Source: JBCCFK01 sp965262315
Lineage (GTDB): Bacteria; Actinomycetota; Acidimicrobiia; Acidimicrobiales; UBA8592
Reading direction: 5' to 3'
Assembly (NCBI GenBank): GCA_965262315.1
Contig: CBDHFJ010000166.1
Location: 1-33,022 of the forward strand
DNA length: 33,022 nucleotides
In this document: positions 25,307-33,022 of the stretch, piece after piece
Layout: each line of letters starts with the position of its first letter
Numbering within the stretch: position 1 is the stretch's first letter
Made by a program: the position numbers and the translations under genes
Notes under the pieces: model-generated
Database searches by the model: none
What the model was told of the DNA's origin: nothing
What the model saw: the letters and a program-made list of their open reading frames with translations, nothing else

Positions 25307-26428
25307 ATGACCACACGACGCTTCCTCGCCATCCTCGTCACCGCCGCGCTGGCCTTCGGCTTCTCCTGGACGCCGGCCGCAGCGCAGGAGATCGAGACCG
25401 ATGAAAACCCGGTCGAGCGACCGCTCGACGACGGTGACTTCGAGCTGGAACCCGGCGAGGAAGTCGTCCACAGCTGGGCGCTGACACCGGCCGGCGCCAA
25501 CGAAGCCGGCGCCAGCACCCGCCCCGATCTCTCCTACACCGGTGACCCGGGCTCCGTCATCGAGGACGCCGTCACCGTGTTCAACCTCGGCAACCAGGCG
25601 CTCACCTTCCGGGTGTACGCCACCGACGCCTTCAACGCGACCACCGGCGACTTCTCGCTGCTCGATGGTGACGAGCCACCGACCGACGTCGGCACCTGGG
25701 TCGAGTTCGCACAGGACAACGTGACCGTCGAGCCCGGCCGGGCCGTCACCATTCCCATCACCCTTCGCATCCCCGATGACGCCACGCCTGGCGACCACGT
25801 CGGCGGCATCCTCGCCTCCAACGAGGCACTGAGCAGCACCGCCGACGGCGGCGCCATCGTCCTCGACCGCCGCACCGGCACCCGCCTCTTCGTCCGGGTC
25901 AACGGCCCGCTGCGTCCCGAGCTCGTCGTCGAGGACATGTCGGTCGACTACAACAGCTCGGCCAACCCGCTGGGCGGCTCCGCATCGGTCATCTACACCA
26001 TCGCCAACCGTGGCAACGTGCGCCTGAGCGGCACCGCCACGGCGTCGGTCGCCGGCCCCCTCGGCGTCGGCAAGGGCACCGCCGAGCCGCTCCAGTTCAA
26101 CGAGCTCCTGCCCGGCGAGAGCGTCACCTACGAGGCCGACGTCGACAACGTGCCCGGCCTCGGCTGGGCCACCGCCACCGTGGACATCGAGCCGCCGACC
26201 AACGCCGAGGGCACGACGATGCAGGCCTCGAGCTGGACGGCGCGTACCTTTGCCCCACCGATCACCTTGATCCTGCTCGGCCTGATCGTCTTCTTCTTCT
26301 TCATGGCTCGTCGTGCCTACCGCCGCCACAACGCTCCGGAGCCGGAGCCCAGCTGGGAGCTGGTCGTCGATGCCGGCGCCGGTGAGCAGCAGCAGCTTCC
26401 CGAGACCGAGGAGCACTCGCTGACATGA
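25307..26428 (+). CDS. DUF916-like (WxL-interacting type) membrane protein
   Basis: 373 residues. Signal peptide TRRFLAILVTAALAFGFSWT ending at AAAQE. Beta-rich extracellular region: VIEDAVTVFNLGNQALTFRV, YATDAFNATTGDFSLLDG, VEPGRAVTIPITLRIPDDAT, PGDHVGGILAS, the pattern of the DUF916 peptidoglycan-binding domain of WxL-interacting proteins; a second Ig-like domain follows (IYTIANRGNVRLSGTATASV). One C-terminal membrane helix, PPITLILLGLIVFFFFM, then a basic stop-transfer and a 45-residue acidic cytoplasmic tail. It starts with ATG 25307, 44 bases after the hairpin, and overlaps the next gene by ATGA. In Firmicutes such proteins tether WxL proteins to the wall; the same is inferred here. Confidence 0.8.
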   Translation: MTTRRFLAILVTAALAFGFSWTPAAAQEIETDENPVERPLDDGDFELEPGEEVVHSWALTPAGANEAGASTRPDLSYTGDPGSVIEDAVTVFNLGNQALTFRVYATDAFNATTGDFSLLDGDEPPTDVGTWVEFAQDNVTVEPGRAVTIPITLRIPDDATPGDHVGGILASNEALSSTADGGAIVLDRRTGTRLFVRVNGPLRPELVVEDMSVDYNSSANPLGGSASVIYTIANRGNVRLSGTATASVAGPLGVGKGTAEPLQFNELLPGESVTYEADVDNVPGLGWATATVDIEPPTNAEGTTMQASSWTARTFAPPITLILLGLIVFFFFMARRAYRRHNAPEPEPSWELVVDAGAGEQQQLPETEEHSLT

Positions 26429-27501
26429 TCCGGTTCCTCGTCGGGCTGCTCGCGTTGGCGGCCGTCGCAAGCGCGACGGTGCTGTCCGGCGCGGGCGCGC
26501 TCGGCGCCCAGGAACTGGTGCCCATCGAGGAGGACGAGGCGCCGGTCGAGGATCCCGCGCCGGCGGACCCCGGTGCGCCCGAGGTCGACAGCTCCGACGA
26601 TGACACCGCGTTCGCGGCCCCGCTCGTCGTCCTCAGCCGGTACGAGGTCAACATCGGCGACCAGATCGTGGTGACCGCGGCGGGCTTTCGGTCCAACTTC
26701 GTCACCGCCTCGGTCTGCGGCAACGCCGGGCGTCGCGGCTCCCAGGACTGCAACCAGATCGCGTCGAAGTCGATGGAGCTCGACGCCGACGGCTCGCCCA
26801 CGATCAGCGACTTGATCGTCGGTGAACCACCGATGCCGTGTCCGTGCATCGTGCGGGTCGCGAGCTCCAACAACGACGAGGTGGCTGTCGCCGACATCAC
26901 CTTGCTCGGCCACCCGGTTGCCGAACTCGTCGGCGGATCGGAGCTCGCCGAGCCGCTGGCCGCGTCGGTGTCGGCCACCCGGGCCAGCAAGGGCTTCGGT
27001 GGGTGGCTGCGGTCGAGCCTCGGCGGACGCACCACCTACGACCTCGACATCACCCTGCGCAACCGGACCAGCGAACCGGTCGAGGGCGTCACCCTCCAGG
27101 GACGAGCCGGCGGCGGCGAGAACGACACCAAGACCACCTTCACCGTGGTACCGCCCGAGACGCTCGCCGGCGGCGAGACCTGGAGCACGGTGCTTCAGGT
27201 CGAGCTCGGGGCGCCCGTGTGGGGCACCACCGAGTGGACCCTCGACGTGGTGGCCCCGCTGGCCCCGACCGTCGTGGTCACCGACACCACGTCGCATCTC
27301 CCTGGCTTGCTGATCGTGTTGATCGTCGTGCTGGCCGTCGACCTGGTGGTCCTGGCCACGCGGTTCGTCCTGCGGCGGCTGCGCAAGGCGCGCTGGGAGC
27401 GGTCCGGTGAGGGCGACGGCGACGGAACCGACACCGAGGCCGACGATCGACCCGAGCACGAGAGGCGTGAAGAGGTCGTTCTCGACCTGCGGGGGCTCTG
27501 A
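26425..27501 (+). CDS. Anchored extracellular protein with neocarzinostatin-like beta domain
   Basis: 358 residues. Signal peptide FLVGLLALAAVASATVLSGA, then an acidic stretch (PIEEDEAPVEDPAPADPG). A beta-sandwich-like domain, about 65-155, has VVLSRYEVNIGDQIVVTAAG, FRSNFVTASVCGNAG and two further cysteine sites (QDCNQ, MPCPCIV), reminiscent of the neocarzinostatin fold; a second beta-rich domain (TYDLDITLRNRTSEPVEGVT) follows. One membrane helix, LPGLLIVLIVVLAVDLVVLA, then a basic cytoplasmic tail. It overlaps the DUF916-like gene by ATGA. It presumably acts with the two upstream products at the cell surface; no direct functional clue. Confidence 0.75.
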   Translation: MIRFLVGLLALAAVASATVLSGAGALGAQELVPIEEDEAPVEDPAPADPGAPEVDSSDDDTAFAAPLVVLSRYEVNIGDQIVVTAAGFRSNFVTASVCGNAGRRGSQDCNQIASKSMELDADGSPTISDLIVGEPPMPCPCIVRVASSNNDEVAVADITLLGHPVAELVGGSELAEPLAASVSATRASKGFGGWLRSSLGGRTTYDLDITLRNRTSEPVEGVTLQGRAGGGENDTKTTFTVVPPETLAGGETWSTVLQVELGAPVWGTTEWTLDVVAPLAPTVVVTDTTSHLPGLLIVLIVVLAVDLVVLATRFVLRRLRKARWERSGEGDGDGTDTEADDRPEHERREEVVLDLRGL

Positions 27502-27650
27502 TGGCCCACGCCGTCGCCACCGTCTGCGGCGGTCCACTCACCCCAGCGTGGTTGTTCACAGATCGTTCTTTTCGGATTCACTCGCTTCGGGAACACTCTG
27601 GAGTGAGGCCGCAGGGCGATGCGGTACGAGGCCGTGGACCGGCCACGACC

Positions 27651-27660
27651 GGAGGGAAGG
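27651..27660 (+). promoter_or_regulatory. Ribosome-binding site of the DivIVA-domain gene
   Basis: GGAGGGAAGG, 3 bases before the ATG at 27664, is one of the strongest Shine-Dalgarno sequences in the window and fixes that start over earlier in-frame candidates. Confidence 0.6.
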
Positions 27661-27663
27661 TTG

Positions 27664-28536
27664 ATGGCATTCTCGCCTGAGGAGATCGGCACCAGAACGT
27701 TCAGCCAGGTGAACGCTGGTGGCGTCGATCGCGTCGAGGTCGCGGACTTCCTGGCTGCGGTGGCCCGTGAGGTCCACGAGCAGCAGTACCAGCTCGCTCG
27801 AGCACACGAGCAGATCCAGCGCCTGACCGGTGAGATCGAGGCGGCTCGAGCCGAGGGCCGTGGCGCCGACCAGGTCGCGGAGATCGTGGCGATGACCGAG
27901 GACGTGGTCACCCGGGTCAAGGCGCGCGCCGAGACCGAGGCCTCGGCGGTGCGGGCCGACGCCGACAACTACGCCCGCCAGGTCCGGGCCGAGGTGGATG
28001 CGCTTCGCCACCAGGCCGAGATCGACGTCGAGGCCTTCCGTCAGGAGACGGTCGATCACGCCAATCGGATGCGGACCGAAGCCGAGGGCGCGCTCTCGCT
28101 CATGCGTGGCGAGGCCGAGGACGCCATCCGTCGGGTTCACGCGCAGGTGTCGGCCGAGCTGGCCGAGCGCGCCGAGGTGGTCGCCGCCACCGAACGAGCC
28201 CTGATCGAGCGCCTGTCCGGGACGAGCATGGACCTGCACCGCGCCATCGACTACCTCCGGGAGCGTCAGGCGCAGGCCACCCCGATCCCGACGGCCGACG
28301 AGGCGCCGGCACCCTCGACGCCGACAGCGCCACCCGTCGCCGCCGAACCGCCACCCGTCGCCGCCGAACCGCCGGCACCGACCCCTCCTCCCGTCGCACC
28401 GGCGGTGGACGAGCCTGCGCCGGTCAGCATCGACCTCACCGAGCCGGCGTTGACCGACCTTCCGCCGCCGCCGGCGTCGAGCTCGGCGCCGTACAGCTCG
28501 TTCGCCATCCCCGGCCTGGCCGACGAGACACGCTGA
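27664..28536 (+). CDS. DivIVA-domain coiled-coil protein
   Basis: 290 residues. The N-terminus, FSPEEIGTRTFSQVNAGGVD then RVEVADFLAAVAREVHEQQ, is the DivIVA membrane-binding and dimerisation motif. Residues 35-220 form a long Ala/Glu/Arg coiled coil (ADNYARQVRAEVDALRHQAE). The remaining 70 residues are Pro/Ala-rich with a perfect 7-residue duplication (PPVAAEP twice) and end in SSFAIPGLADETR. DivIVA/Wag31 relatives recruit cell-wall synthesis or division factors to curved membrane. This one is larger than Wag31 and lies away from ftsZ, so it is probably a paralogue. Cytoplasmic, membrane-associated. Confidence 0.8.
   Translation: MAFSPEEIGTRTFSQVNAGGVDRVEVADFLAAVAREVHEQQYQLARAHEQIQRLTGEIEAARAEGRGADQVAEIVAMTEDVVTRVKARAETEASAVRADADNYARQVRAEVDALRHQAEIDVEAFRQETVDHANRMRTEAEGALSLMRGEAEDAIRRVHAQVSAELAERAEVVAATERALIERLSGTSMDLHRAIDYLRERQAQATPIPTADEAPAPSTPTAPPVAAEPPPVAAEPPAPTPPPVAPAVDEPAPVSIDLTEPALTDLPPPPASSSAPYSSFAIPGLADETR
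28330..28371 (+). repeat. Perfect 21-bp tandem duplication inside the DivIVA-domain gene
   Basis: Two adjacent identical 21-base units (28330-28350 and 28351-28371), each encoding PPVAAEP in the Pro-rich tail. The identity at synonymous positions means it is recent or an assembly duplication. Confidence 0.85.
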
Positions 28537-28747
28537 CCGTCGGATCCGGCACGAGCGCAGTGTCTGGAACGTCTGCGATGGCTGTACGCACACCCTCCGT
28601 CACCGATGTCGGAACGCTTCGTGGTCGGACCGCGATTCGTCGCGAGTGCTCGTCCGCGTTCCACGCGTCGATCATCCGGTGTTCACCTGCCACCCGTAGG
28701 TTGTCGAGCCGCAGCGCGCCGCAGCTCGTCGGCGTCGGAGAACGCTG

Positions 28748-29635
28748 ATGAGGAGCGTGGTGAGAGCAGTGGGCGAAGCTCGACGACGGCATCTGAAGAT
28801 CGCGTCGCTCGCGTTGGTCGGCGCGGTCGCCATGGGCCTGCTCCTCGCCGGCATCGGTGCGACCGGCCTGGCACCGGCGGTCGGCTCGTCGCTGCTGATG
28901 GGCGCGGTCGTCGCGGTGGTCACGTTCGTGATCCTCGAGCGCGTCGCACCGGCCGCGGCCCTGGTCGAGGCACCGCCAACAGCCGAACCCGCGGTGGTCA
29001 GCACCGCGATCCCGGGCCTCGACGAGGACCACGAAACGATGCGTGCCGCGGAGGTCGGCTGGGCGTCGCGGCCCGACCCCTTCGCCGTCGGTTGGGGCGC
29101 CGCCGAGGACGACCCCGCCACTGACGAGCTCGAACTGCGCGCCTGGGAGGACTGGACCTCCACCCTCGACACCGCCTCGGCCGCCGCGCCGGTGTGGACG
29201 GACGAGCCGCGGAACCTCTCGTTCGACTTCAAGCGCTGGTTGGGTGCGCCGGACCAGGACACCGTCGAGTTGCCGGTCATCGCCGCGGACAGCGCTCCGG
29301 TGGATGATCCCACCCCTGCGCCGGAGATCTCGATCGAACTGCCGGCCACCCCGCCGGCTCCCGTGCAGGTTCAGGTGCCCTCGGCCGCGCAGGTGCCCGT
29401 CCCGCGGGCGCCGGTGGTGGCGTCGACGCCGCGGCTGGACCTCGACTTCGGTCCGCTGCCGACGGCCTATCCCGAGTTCACCCCGTGGCCCGACGCACCA
29501 TGGCGTCTCGCCCTTCCGGCAGCCGGAGAGTCCGGTGCGTCGCAGGTGGCGCCGAGCCCCAGCTTCTTCGAGCAGGTCATGGGTGAGGTTCGGGCCATCC
29601 AGCTGGCGCCCGACCACGCGGACGGCGTCGAGTAG
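28748..29635 (+). CDS. Membrane protein with long acidic cytoplasmic or external tail
   Basis: 295 residues, not recognised. Two N-terminal membrane segments, LKIASLALVGAVAMGLLLAG and VGSSLLMGAVVAVVTFVILE, are followed by about 230 residues rich in Asp, Glu, Pro and Trp (DPFAVGWGAAEDD, LRAWEDWTSTLD, LSFDFKRWLGAPDQD) with low predicted order. The C-terminus, SFFEQVMGEVRAIQLAPDHA, could be a helix. The start ATG at 28748 is supported by GGAG at 28738-28741. A 211-bp gap separates it from the DivIVA-domain gene; the next gene starts 35 bases downstream with its own -10 element. Confidence 0.7.
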   Translation: MRSVVRAVGEARRRHLKIASLALVGAVAMGLLLAGIGATGLAPAVGSSLLMGAVVAVVTFVILERVAPAAALVEAPPTAEPAVVSTAIPGLDEDHETMRAAEVGWASRPDPFAVGWGAAEDDPATDELELRAWEDWTSTLDTASAAAPVWTDEPRNLSFDFKRWLGAPDQDTVELPVIAADSAPVDDPTPAPEISIELPATPPAPVQVQVPSAAQVPVPRAPVVASTPRLDLDFGPLPTAYPEFTPWPDAPWRLALPAAGESGASQVAPSPSFFEQVMGEVRAIQLAPDHADGVE

Positions 29636-29658
29636 CCGACCCACGGTCGACCACACCC

Positions 29659-29664
29659 TACGGT
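29659..29664 (+). promoter_or_regulatory. -10 hexamer before the 488-residue protein gene
   Basis: TACGGT ends 6 bases before the ATG at 29671; no Shine-Dalgarno sequence lies between. Confidence 0.4.
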
Positions 29665-29670
29665 TGGGCC

Positions 29671-31137
29671 ATGAGCTTCCTCGTGGTCGTGGTGATCATG
29701 GCGGTCGTCATGCTGGGGGTGCGGGTCTACCAGGTCAACCGGCAGACGCCGATCTGGCGGCAGGTCGCGGCCGAGCTGGGGGTGGCGGCACCGACAGGAT
29801 CGTTGACCAGGAAGCTCGGGGTGTACGGGAAGCTCGACGGGATCCGCATCTCCATCAAGGAGGTGTCGAGCGAGGACGACACCGACGTCATCTTCGAGGC
29901 CGAGTATCCGGCCCCGCGAGGGCTGGGCCTGGACGTCCGCGCCGACATCGACCGACGGCGTCGTGACTCCACGCTGCGGCGACTGTTCGGACGCTCCGCG
30001 ATTCCGCTCGACGACGAGCACGTCGACGCCACGCTCTGGGTCAAGGGTGACGATCCGGACCGTGTGGCCGCCTTCCTGACGCCCAGTCGCCAGCACGCGA
30101 TCGCGAGCCTCGTGCGGCGCCTCCCCAACGCCGCGGTCCGCGACGACAAGATCACGCTGTCGATCGAGGGACGAGTGGACAAGCTCGACGACGTGGCCGC
30201 CACGATGCGCTCGATGCACGAGGTCGCGCTCCTCATGCATCGACAGACAGACGAGCTCGATGGAGCGCTGGACCGGATCGAAGAAGGCGATCTGGGTGAG
30301 GGCCTCGCCATACTCCGAGCCGTGAAGCCGCCCCTGCGTCGGGCGGCACTGCGGATGGCCGCCGAGATCATGGTGTCGGGTGCAGGCACCGCAGCGGATG
30401 TGGCCGAGGTCCTCGATGAGATGCAGCTCGAGGCCATCGAGGACCACGAGGTCGAATGGCTGCGCGGCTGGGTCCGCGAGGCGGTGGCCCGACAGCATGC
30501 GGCTCCAGACGACCACCCGGTGATCGGCGACCCACGCTTGGCGAGCGCGGCCGCGCCCGATCCCGGCGACCGGGTCCCGCAGAGCCCCCCGCCTCCGGTT
30601 GCGGATGCACTCCCGTCGGCGGACGTGCCCTCCGTCGCGGCAGCCGAGGATCTCGGTGTGGCGCATCCATCGCCTCCCGAAGAGGTCGCCGAAGCAGGAC
30701 CCGGCGTCGGCGACGATCGGCTCATCGGCGACCCGAGGGCCGATGACCCGTCGCCCCCACCGCCCGCACCGGTGCCTGACGCGGACGCGCAGGCGGCGGT
30801 GCTCGCCGCGCTGTTCGAAGGCGACGCGACCGCGGGACGCGAGCGCTTCGAGCAGGAGCTCCTCGGAACCACGATCGCCTGGGAAGGCACGGTCCGCCGG
30901 TCGCGATCGTTCGGACACGATCTCGACCTCGGGGCCGGACCGGGCCTCAAGGTCGTCGTCCGCATCGGTGAGGTGGACCTCGGCGACTATGGCGATGGCG
31001 AGGTGGACGCGGTGGTCGCGTTCGCCCCGGATGCCGAGATGGTCGAGGGTGACCGGATCAGGTTCACCGCGGTACCCATCCGTCTCGACGGGTTCACCCG
31101 GAACGTGTTCTGCGCCGGCGGCGTCGTCCTGGACTAG
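29671..31137 (+). CDS. Membrane-anchored protein of unknown function with C-terminal OB-like domain
   Basis: 488 residues. One N-terminal membrane helix, FLVVVVIMAVVMLGVRVYQV, then a soluble domain of about 230 residues (GVYGKLDGIRISIKEV, FEAEYPAPRGLGLDVRADID, VDATLWVKGDDPDRVAAFL), a helical part (LGEGLAILRAVKPPLRRAAL), a Pro/Asp-rich disordered linker (about 280-375), and a C-terminal beta-rich domain (TTIAWEGTVRRSRSF, KVVVRIGEVDLGDYG, MVEGDRIRFTAVPIRLDG). The last resembles an OB-fold of the tRNA_anti-like type, judging by the strand pattern only. Its TAG stop overlaps the opposing stop of the GGDEF-EAL gene in the tetranucleotide CTAG. Confidence 0.7.
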   Translation: MSFLVVVVIMAVVMLGVRVYQVNRQTPIWRQVAAELGVAAPTGSLTRKLGVYGKLDGIRISIKEVSSEDDTDVIFEAEYPAPRGLGLDVRADIDRRRRDSTLRRLFGRSAIPLDDEHVDATLWVKGDDPDRVAAFLTPSRQHAIASLVRRLPNAAVRDDKITLSIEGRVDKLDDVAATMRSMHEVALLMHRQTDELDGALDRIEEGDLGEGLAILRAVKPPLRRAALRMAAEIMVSGAGTAADVAEVLDEMQLEAIEDHEVEWLRGWVREAVARQHAAPDDHPVIGDPRLASAAAPDPGDRVPQSPPPPVADALPSADVPSVAAAEDLGVAHPSPPEEVAEAGPGVGDDRLIGDPRADDPSPPPPAPVPDADAQAAVLAALFEGDATAGRERFEQELLGTTIAWEGTVRRSRSFGHDLDLGAGPGLKVVVRIGEVDLGDYGDGEVDAVVAFAPDAEMVEGDRIRFTAVPIRLDGFTRNVFCAGGVVLD

Positions 31138-33022
31138 CGAACCGTGCGGCTTGTCGCCTCGTCCCGCAGCCGGTCACACCAGGCGGGGAACTGGGGCAAC
31201 GGCATCGCGGGCGAGTACAGGTAGCCCTGCGCGAGCCTGACGCCGAGGTGGCGCAACAGGTCCGACTGTTCGACCGTCTCGACACCTTCGGCGATCACCG
31301 TCAGCCCCATGCGAGAGCCAAGGTCGGCGATCGTTTGCACCACGGCGCGTGCCGAGTCGCTGGTCGTCAACTGCTTGACGAACCCGGCATCGATCTTGAT
31401 GCCGTCGAGGGGGAGATCGGTGAGCAACGACAGCGAGGACTGGCCGACGCCGAAGTCGTCGAGGAAGATCTTCGCCCCTTTGGCGCGGGCCTCGTTGAGG
31501 AGACGGCGGGCCTGTTCGAGATCGGTCACCGCCGCGCGTTCGGTGATTTCGAGGGTGAGCCTGGAGAGCGTGCCCAGCGCGAGCTCGCGCTGGAACACCT
31601 GGTCGAGCTGCTGTGGCGGCACGTTGACCGTGATCCACGGTGAGTCCTCGCGCCAGGACTGGAGCGTCTGGAAGTCGGCCACGGTTTCGATCACGTTGCA
31701 CGAGATTCGGGCTTCGATGCCCATCTCCGACGCAAGGTCCATGTAGGAGCCGGCGCTGCGAACACCCGCCGGGTGGTTCCAGCGGCTGAGGGCCTCGGCC
31801 CCCACGGGGATGCCGGTGCTCATGTCGACGATGGGTTGGAGGTAGGTGGTCAGTTGGCCGCTCTCCAGCGCGTCCCGGAGCTCGTCGGCCAGGTTGGCTC
31901 GGCGGTCCAGCTCGAGGCGCATCGTGTCATCGAACACCGTGAAGCGGCCGCGGCCGGCCGTCTTGGACCGCAGCAGGGCGGTGTCGGCGAATCGGAGCAG
32001 GTCGGCGGAGGAGGACTTCCCGTCGGAGACCGCCACGCCGACGCTGGCGCCGACCGTGACCAGCTTGCCGGTGAGCGAGAAGGGGTGCTCGAACGGTTCG
32101 AGGAACCGTGACGCCGCGATCTCGGGGGTGATGTCGTCTCCCAGGCGGAGGAGCGCGACCAGCTCGTCGCCTCCGAGACGCCCCAGCAGTTCGTCCTCGC
32201 CCACGGCGCCGCGCAGTCGCATCGCCACCGCCTGGAGAAGTGCGTCGCCGACGGCGTGGCCGAAGGAGTCGTTGACGATCTTGAACCGGTCGAGGTCGAG
32301 GAACAGCACGCCGACGGTCCCCGGCGCCTCCTCGCTGTCGAGCGCGGCGTCGAGGGCCTCCACGAACGCGTTGCGGTTTGCCAACCCCGTCAACGCGTCG
32401 TTGGTCGCCTGGTGCTCGAGCCGGTCGTTCATGGTCTCGAGCCCCGCGTTGGCGACTCGGAGGGCCTCGCTCTCCGCTTCCAGCTCGGCGGCCAGGCGAC
32501 CGTTGTTCACCACGAGGGTGCAGGCCTCGAGATCGTCGGTGAATCGGATGTTGGCGAGGACGGAGCTGAACACCGCCGAGTACAGGGCGAGCCCGCCGGC
32601 CACCCAACGGGTCATACCGTCGGCGTTGAGCAAGAAGCCCACGAGCGTGAGCGTCGTGAAGGGCGCGAGAAACGCCACGAACAGCTCTCGGAGCGAGGCG
32701 GCGAAGATGGCGTTGCTGGCCATGACGCCGAGCGTCATCGCCGCGACGAACATCTGCCACTCCGGCGTGGTGGGCATGGCGAGCACTGGGAGCAGGCCCC
32801 AGAATGCGCCGGCCATCGCTTGCGCGGTTGCGGCTCGACGCTGCCACGCGTCGTCGAGCGGGCCCTCCTTGAAGTGGACCGGCCAGTACGCGAACAGTTG
32901 GAGGACGATCGCCGCCCACCAGCAGACCAGCCAGGTGTTGTCGGCCCAGCGCCAGAGCACGAGGATGTAGCCCGTGGCGGTCGGGATCGTCGCGGGAACA
33001 GTGAATTTCGAGGCCCGCACGT
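31134..33022 (-). CDS. GGDEF-EAL cyclic-di-GMP enzyme with membrane N-terminus (possibly 5' partial)
   Basis: At least 628 residues. The first 165 contain about five hydrophobic segments (TWLVCWWAAIVLQLFAYWP to ALYSAVFSSVLANIRF), then a coiled linker, GGDEF domain (about 205-365) and EAL domain (about 380-615). The cyclase signature is GGDEL at 283-287, Phe replaced by Leu, with no RxxD inhibitory site before it (GEDE instead). The EAL domain keeps EALSRW (409-414), LTLEITE, DDFGVGQSS, IKID and AEGVET, so phosphodiesterase activity is expected. A GTG at 33020 could be the start, but the frame is open to the window edge. Confidence 0.88.
   Translation of the reverse strand, partial: VRASKFTVPATIPTATGYILVLWRWADNTWLVCWWAAIVLQLFAYWPVHFKEGPLDDAWQRRAATAQAMAGAFWGLLPVLAMPTTPEWQMFVAAMTLGVMASNAIFAASLRELFVAFLAPFTTLTLVGFLLNADGMTRWVAGGLALYSAVFSSVLANIRFTDDLEACTLVVNNGRLAAELEAESEALRVANAGLETMNDRLEHQATNDALTGLANRNAFVEALDAALDSEEAPGTVGVLFLDLDRFKIVNDSFGHAVGDALLQAVAMRLRGAVGEDELLGRLGGDELVALLRLGDDITPEIAASRFLEPFEHPFSLTGKLVTVGASVGVAVSDGKSSSADLLRFADTALLRSKTAGRGRFTVFDDTMRLELDRRANLADELRDALESGQLTTYLQPIVDMSTGIPVGAEALSRWNHPAGVRSAGSYMDLASEMGIEARISCNVIETVADFQTLQSWREDSPWITVNVPPQQLDQVFQRELALGTLSRLTLEITERAAVTDLEQARRLLNEARAKGAKIFLDDFGVGQSSLSLLTDLPLDGIKIDAGFVKQLTTSDSARAVVQTIADLGSRMGLTVIAEGVETVEQSDLLRHLGVRLAQGYLYSPAMPLPQFPAWCDRLRDEATSRTVR

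Noticed and set aside
23468..26470. A 1000-residue open frame on the minus strand
   Set aside because: It is antisense to two genes with signal peptides, membrane helices and clear domains. Its composition (Gly, Arg, Asp, Val and His rich, no hydrophobic core) is typical of shadow frames in high-GC DNA.

Overview
The window is high-GC chromosomal DNA from an actinobacterium, most likely a member of the Acidimicrobiia. The pointers are a DUF3040 protein, an MtrA/MtrB two-component pair with a GerMN lipoprotein, a PimB'-like mannosyltransferase beside trpD, a mycothiol-era maleylpyruvate-isomerase-fold protein, a DivIVA-domain protein and a DUF2510-like membrane protein. The class assignment is an inference; the phylum is well supported.

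Layout. 1-3.7 kb: tail of an unknown gene, DUF3040 membrane protein, DNA polymerase IV with a NUDIX hydrolase, a small membrane protein and an inositol-monophosphatase-family enzyme. 3.8-6.5 kb: response regulator, sensor kinase and short GerMN lipoprotein in one overlapping operon (mtrA-mtrB-lpqB type). 6.6-10.4 kb: 6-phosphofructokinase, divergent glycerol kinase, and an AlaC-type aminotransferase. 10.4-16.7 kb: a long leftward block: trpD, a small Cys-rich protein, a maleylpyruvate-isomerase-family protein, epoxyqueuosine reductase, PimB'-like glycosyltransferase, small membrane protein, SRPBCC protein and ROK sugar kinase, mostly with overlapping start and stop codons. 16.7-18.8 kb: PrmA-like methyltransferase, an unknown membrane protein and the RNase P RNA gene. 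19.0-23.2 kb: an accessory-looking island with looser codon use: an AAA+ ATPase of ORC/CDC6 type, a winged-helix/coiled-coil partner, a small HTH protein and a membrane-anchored HNH (DUF1524) nuclease with a lamin-tail domain. 23.3-27.5 kb: an envelope locus with a large secreted fibronectin-like protein with a WxL-like C-terminus, a DUF916-like membrane protein and a third anchored protein. 27.6-33 kb: DivIVA-domain protein, two membrane proteins of unknown function and a GGDEF-EAL cyclic-di-GMP enzyme running off the end.

A feature that affects the whole annotation: ten genes are interrupted by about nineteen single-base frame changes. Removing or restoring one base at each site gives an uninterrupted protein with family motifs in order, and the corrected gene lengths are all multiples of three. 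Many sites lie in short homopolymers. I read these as consensus sequence errors rather than gene death, and annotate the genes as whole with the break positions stated. They cluster at 12.7-16 kb and 19.4-23.5 kb; 1.9-12.3 kb and 23.6-33 kb are clean.

Many genes have a TANNNT-type -10 hexamer only 6-8 bases before the start codon and no Shine-Dalgarno sequence, which suggests widespread leaderless transcripts. The most likely undescribed material is the ATPase plus winged-helix pair at 19.0-20.9 kb and the actinobacterial WxL/DUF916-like envelope locus at 23.3-27.5 kb.
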